A DNA stretch of 6,527 nt from Candidatus Woesebacteria bacterium RIFCSPHIGHO2_01_FULL_44_10 (GTDB taxonomy: Bacteria; Patescibacteriota; Microgenomatia; UBA8517), in the NCBI GenBank assembly GCA_001792465.1, contig MGGO01000006.1:10339-16865 (forward strand). Reading direction: 5' to 3'. The notes under the pieces were generated by a model. That model searched no databases. It had not been told where the DNA came from and was given only the letters and a program-made list of their open reading frames with translations. This document shows positions 4,428 to 6,527 of the stretch, piece by piece; the first letter of the stretch is position 1, and each line of letters opens with the position of its first letter. Both the position numbers and the translations under genes were made by a program.

Positions 4428-5071
4428 CACTGCATGAATGCTCGTTCGGCACAAACCCGACAGTGGCTGTGGTCAATCTTTTTAGCATTGGCTTCAAATC
4501 TTCTGATGGTTGGTAAAATATCTTCCTTCCTGATTACAATTTCAAAAACAGAAAGTTCCATTTGGCTGATATTCATATTTTTCTTGATGGTATCAATAAT
4601 CTCAACCCAAAAATCCCCGTACAAAATAAAGGGCTTGTGGTGGCCGTGATAGAGCTTAGCCAAAACCCAGGCAGTTCCAAACTCGCTGATGGTTCCCGTT
4701 CCTCCTTTGAAAATGATAAACATGTGCGCGTGTTCCAATAGTTTGAACATGCGGTCGATATAATTGGTCGTAACCACTTCACGATCCGTAACATTTTCTA
4801 TGTATCTTCCTTCAAAAGTGGTTGTGTCTTTGGGATAAAAAGTAACTGAAACCGTCTCCCCCTTAGCGGTTTCCGCCCCTTTAGTTGAAGCGTCCATCAC
4901 GCCTGGCCCGCCGCCGTTGACAATAGTAAAGCCCTCCGAAGCCAACAGCTTGGCAATCTCAAATGCGTCTTGGTAAGCAGGATCACTCTGCGGCACTTCA
5001 GCATCACCAAAAAAGGCAATATTTTTAATCACTTCTATTACCGGTACTTTCGGTTTTCCCAACTCATCCAT
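4427..5071 (-). CDS. LOG/SLOG-fold nucleotide-binding protein (often misnamed lysine decarboxylase)
   Basis: The 214-residue protein has the Rossmann-like SLOG fold. NIAFFGDAEVPQ (17-28) is the first strand, VNGGGPGVMDASTKGA (51-66) the Gly-rich phosphate loop, R107 in TNYIDRMFKL the likely catalytic Arg, and FKGGTGTISEFG (121-132) the family PGGxGTxxE motif with E130, in which Pro is replaced by Lys. Family members include cytokinin-activating phosphoribohydrolases that release a base from a nucleoside monophosphate, and sensors of nucleotide ligands; the substrate here is unknown. The C-terminus carries an unusual HSHCRVC (201-207), a possible metal site. It has the best ribosome-binding site of the operon. 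Its start overlaps the epimerase stop by eight bases and its stop overlaps transketolase N by one. Its place among sugar-phosphate genes suggests nucleotide or ribose-5-phosphate housekeeping, which is inference. Confidence 0.85.
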   Translation of the reverse strand: MDELGKPKVPVIEVIKNIAFFGDAEVPQSDPAYQDAFEIAKLLASEGFTIVNGGGPGVMDASTKGAETAKGETVSVTFYPKDTTTFEGRYIENVTDREVVTTNYIDRMFKLLEHAHMFIIFKGGTGTISEFGTAWVLAKLYHGHHKPFILYGDFWVEIIDTIKKNMNISQMELSVFEIVIRKEDILPTIRRFEANAKKIDHSHCRVCAERAFMQ

Positions 5072-5714
5072 TCTTCGCTGCCTCCTTAAGTTTGTTTATT
5101 TTTTCCAGCATATCACCGGCAAAAAGACTCCTGCCAACCGATACTTCATCGGCTCCGGCTTTTGCAACTTTAACAACGGTTTTTTCGTTTATTCCTCCGT
5201 CAACATGGATTCTGTAATTTCGCTCACCGTTTTCTCTGGCTTTTTTAAGTTCACGAACTTTATCTAAAACCCTGCTGTCAAACGGTTGCCCCCCAACCCC
5301 AGCGGGGTAACTCATGAGGTAAATCACGCTTATAAACCCCAGTAGGCCCGGAACAATTTCTTCAACTGGTGTATCAATATCCAAAGCCAAACCCGAGGCC
5401 ACCCCCAAATTGTTTAATTCACCCACAAATTCATCTTGATCATTCATCATTTCAACGTGTCCGACTACTCGATCTGCTCCTGAATCAACGCATTTTTTGA
5501 TCCAGTTAACTGGTTCCTTGACCATCAGCTGGAAGTCCAAATCTGCGCTCACACTAATTTGGGCAAAAACAGTTGGATCGATTGTTTTGTTGGCGGCAAA
5601 TTCGCCATCGGCAATATCAATTGAGATCCGTTTTGCAGCTTTCTCGGCCCTCAAAAGCATTTCTTGTGCTTCGACCGGGTCGGCAGTTAAAATTGATGGA
5701 ATTACGTCGACCAT
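5064..5714 (-). CDS. Ribulose-phosphate 3-epimerase-like TIM-barrel protein with altered metal site
   Basis: The 216-residue protein has the length and overall pattern of ribulose-phosphate 3-epimerase, which interconverts ribulose 5-phosphate and xylulose 5-phosphate. Visible are IPSILTAD (5-12), SIDIADGEF (31-39), FQLMV (61-65), YLMSYPAGVGGQPF (132-145), the phosphate-binding VDGGI (171-175) and ADEVSVGRSLF (188-198). The catalytic Asp pair is kept (D33 and D172). However, the two His metal ligands of typical enzymes (HVD and HLM motifs) are replaced by S31 and Q62. The protein may use another metal arrangement, work without metal, or act on a different sugar phosphate, as do relatives in the ribulose-phosphate-binding barrel superfamily. 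Its position next to transketolase supports a pentose-phosphate role. It overlaps the phosphatase gene by 13 bases and the LOG gene by eight. Confidence 0.85.
   Translation of the reverse strand: MVDVIPSILTADPVEAQEMLLRAEKAAKRISIDIADGEFAANKTIDPTVFAQISVSADLDFQLMVKEPVNWIKKCVDSGADRVVGHVEMMNDQDEFVGELNNLGVASGLALDIDTPVEEIVPGLLGFISVIYLMSYPAGVGGQPFDSRVLDKVRELKKARENGERNYRIHVDGGINEKTVVKVAKAGADEVSVGRSLFAGDMLEKINKLKEAAKNG
5081..5087 (-). promoter_or_regulatory. Strong Shine-Dalgarno for the LOG gene, inside the epimerase gene
   Basis: AAGGAGG lies nine bases before the ATG at 5071-5069, embedded in the last codons of the epimerase gene. It fixes the LOG start. The DSP, epimerase and transketolase starts in this operon show no comparable site and probably depend on stop-start coupling. 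Confidence 0.75.
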
Positions 5715-6166
5715 TTTCGTTCAAACTCTTCCAAAGCAGCCTTTTGTGTCTCTTCGATATGCGCCTCGGGTCGGCCTTGACTAATTTGGGCAAGTGCCTC
5801 ACCGAGTGGCTTTCTACCAAAGCGAATTAGATACGCCGCCACCATTGTCGGGCTTCTACCATGACCATTGGTACAGTGAACATAAACGACTCGGCCATCC
5901 TTAATAACTTCATGCATAACAGCTGTACCCATATCAAGCTGGGTTGCACTCGGGGCTGTGCCGTCAACTGTCGGCAACCAACAGTAAGCCACTTCAAGCT
6001 CTTTAGGGGGCAGTTCATTGCGCTCCGCCGAGAGATTAATCTCAACGTCAACCCCCAAAGCTTTGAATTCCTCGCCGTGGATCTTACACACTCCACCTTT
6101 GCAAAGATCACTACCGATGTAGATTTGCTCGGTTATTTTTGAATAGTCAAACTGATGATCACCCAT
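5702..6166 (-). CDS. Dual-specificity-type (cysteine-based) protein phosphatase
   Basis: The 154-residue single-domain protein belongs to the Cys-based phosphatase fold, which removes phosphate through a phosphocysteine intermediate. The signature is VHCTNGHGRSPT (96-107): nucleophile C98, phosphate-binding R104 and the following S105 fit HCxxGxxRS. D68 in LPTVDGTAPS is the likely general acid. The N-terminal KITEQIYIGSDLCKGG (10-25) is the usual opening of dual-specificity phosphatases (I-x-x-x-IYIGS). There is no signal peptide, so it is cytoplasmic. Substrates may be phosphoproteins, but relatives also act on RNA caps, phosphoinositides or sugar polymers, so specificity is open. It starts inside the last codons of the GAPDH gene (ATGGGTGA overlap) and runs 13 bases into the epimerase gene, so it should be made with these enzymes. 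Confidence 0.9.
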   Translation of the reverse strand: MGDHQFDYSKITEQIYIGSDLCKGGVCKIHGEEFKALGVDVEINLSAERNELPPKELEVAYCWLPTVDGTAPSATQLDMGTAVMHEVIKDGRVVYVHCTNGHGRSPTMVAAYLIRFGRKPLGEALAQISQGRPEAHIEETQKAALEEFERKWST

Positions 6167-6527
6167 TTTTAAAAGTTAAGCTAATTGGATCACTCGGCAC
6201 TGTGTTTGTATCTATTCTCTCCCCCACCCGAATCACCTGCTCAACTAACCGATTGGCATAACCCCACTCATTGTCGTACCAAGCAAAAACTTTGACCAGG
6301 TTGCCAGCAACTACTTGGGTCAAACCTAAATCAACGATTGCCGATTCACTCCGGCCAATGATGTCAGACGAAACGAGGGGTTCATCAGAAACTGCCAAAA
6401 CCCCTTTGTAAAGCGAGTTGTTTGAAGCTTCGACAAAAGCTTGGTTGATTTCCTCAACTGTTACCTGCTTTCTAACTACAAAAGCAAAGTCGGTAATTGA
6501 CCCAGTAATAACCGGTACCCGCAAGGC
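6159..6527 (-). CDS. gap: Glyceraldehyde-3-phosphate dehydrogenase, C-terminal part (gene runs off the right edge)
   Basis: The last 122 residues are visible, beginning ALRVPV, which matches the A-x-RVP motif near the inorganic-phosphate site. GAPDH oxidises glyceraldehyde 3-phosphate to 1,3-bisphosphoglycerate with NAD(P)+. Further conserved blocks are TVEEINQAF, YKGVLAVSDEPLVSSDIIG and the hallmark WYDNEWGYANRLV, in which the Asn that helps fix the cofactor is present. The catalytic Cys and NAD-binding domain lie beyond position 6527. The TTG at 6524-6522 is an internal Leu codon of RVPV context, not a start. After the usual final helix there is an extension of about 20 residues (GERIDTNTVPSDPISLTF and a short tail) not typical of the family. 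The stop overlaps the phosphatase start by eight bases. Confidence 0.95.
   Translation of the reverse strand, partial: ALRVPVITGSITDFAFVVRKQVTVEEINQAFVEASNNSLYKGVLAVSDEPLVSSDIIGRSESAIVDLGLTQVVAGNLVKVFAWYDNEWGYANRLVEQVIRVGERIDTNTVPSDPISLTFKNG

Noticed and set aside
4428..4454. Longer transketolase N reading frame beginning at ATG 4454
   Set aside because: The extra nine codons lie within the LOG gene and are not family-like, whereas ATG 4427 forms a TGATG coupling site and gives the normal N-terminus.
4427..5071. Assignment of the LOG protein as a lysine decarboxylase
   Set aside because: That name is a historical misannotation; the sequence has the GGG and GGxGTxxE motifs of the LOG/SLOG fold and no pyridoxal-phosphate site.
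5497..6142. Plus-strand frames opposite the epimerase and phosphatase, and the minus-strand frames in other registers (5617-5820, 5827-6111, 4573-4794)
   Set aside because: They are shadows of genes with clear catalytic motifs and show no family features of their own.
6425..6445. CTTCGACAAAAGCTTGG in GAPDH, resembling the dispersed repeat
   Set aside because: It encodes the ordinary family segment around NQAFVEAS, so the likeness to the repeat is most simply explained by chance.
6522..6524. TTG as start of a complete 121-residue gene
   Set aside because: The frame continues upstream through GCC to the window edge, and the residues ALRVPV are an internal motif of GAPDH, so this is a truncated gene.
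1..6527. CRISPR array, tRNA, rRNA or insertion sequence
   Set aside because: No regularly spaced direct repeats, cloverleaf-like sequence, rRNA block or transposase was seen on reading both strands.

Overview
The window looks like a chromosomal segment of a Candidate Phyla Radiation (Patescibacteria) bacterium, most plausibly of the Microgenomates type. This is inferred from gene content and style, not from a marker gene. The clues are a transketolase split into two adjacent half-genes, a eukaryote-like class I fructose-bisphosphate aldolase, chained overlapping start and stop codons, AbrB-type antitoxins, and a short exported protein with Thr-Pro repeats. TGA is an ordinary stop codon here (aldolase, epimerase, LOG protein, GAPDH, transketolase C half and antitoxin all end in TGA), so recoded lineages such as Gracilibacteria/Absconditabacteria are unlikely.

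Almost everything lies on the minus strand. Reading from right to left in the direction of transcription, a metabolic operon enters from the right edge: the C-terminal third of glyceraldehyde-3-phosphate dehydrogenase, a dual-specificity-type phosphatase, a ribulose-phosphate 3-epimerase-like protein, a LOG/SLOG-fold nucleotide-binding protein, then transketolase N half and C half. Every junction overlaps (8, 13, 8, 1 and 8 bases), so the block is almost certainly co-transcribed and translationally coupled. Immediately downstream, with its own consensus-like promoter, sits a VapBC-type toxin-antitoxin pair (AbrB-fold antitoxin, PIN-domain ribonuclease).

A single plus-strand gene (1462-1758), a small membrane-anchored or secreted protein of unknown function, converges on vapC with one base between the stop codons. 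Left of it is a 221-base divergent regulatory region holding candidate promoters in both directions, a perfect 6-6-6 dyad, and a 29-codon remnant of a second AbrB/MazE-like antitoxin that ends in a stop codon. This region feeds leftward into the class I aldolase gene, whose end overlaps the start of a PfkB-family sugar kinase that runs off the left edge.

GAPDH, aldolase, transketolase and epimerase together suggest a combined lower-glycolysis and non-oxidative pentose-phosphate route, a layout often reconstructed for CPR bacteria. The most unusual points are a GC-rich CCCTGAGC...GTCGAAGG repeat found inside two enzyme genes (a loop of the aldolase, and an insert of about 25 residues in transketolase C), the vestigial antitoxin and its operator lying upstream of the aldolase, and an epimerase-like protein that has lost both metal-binding histidines.
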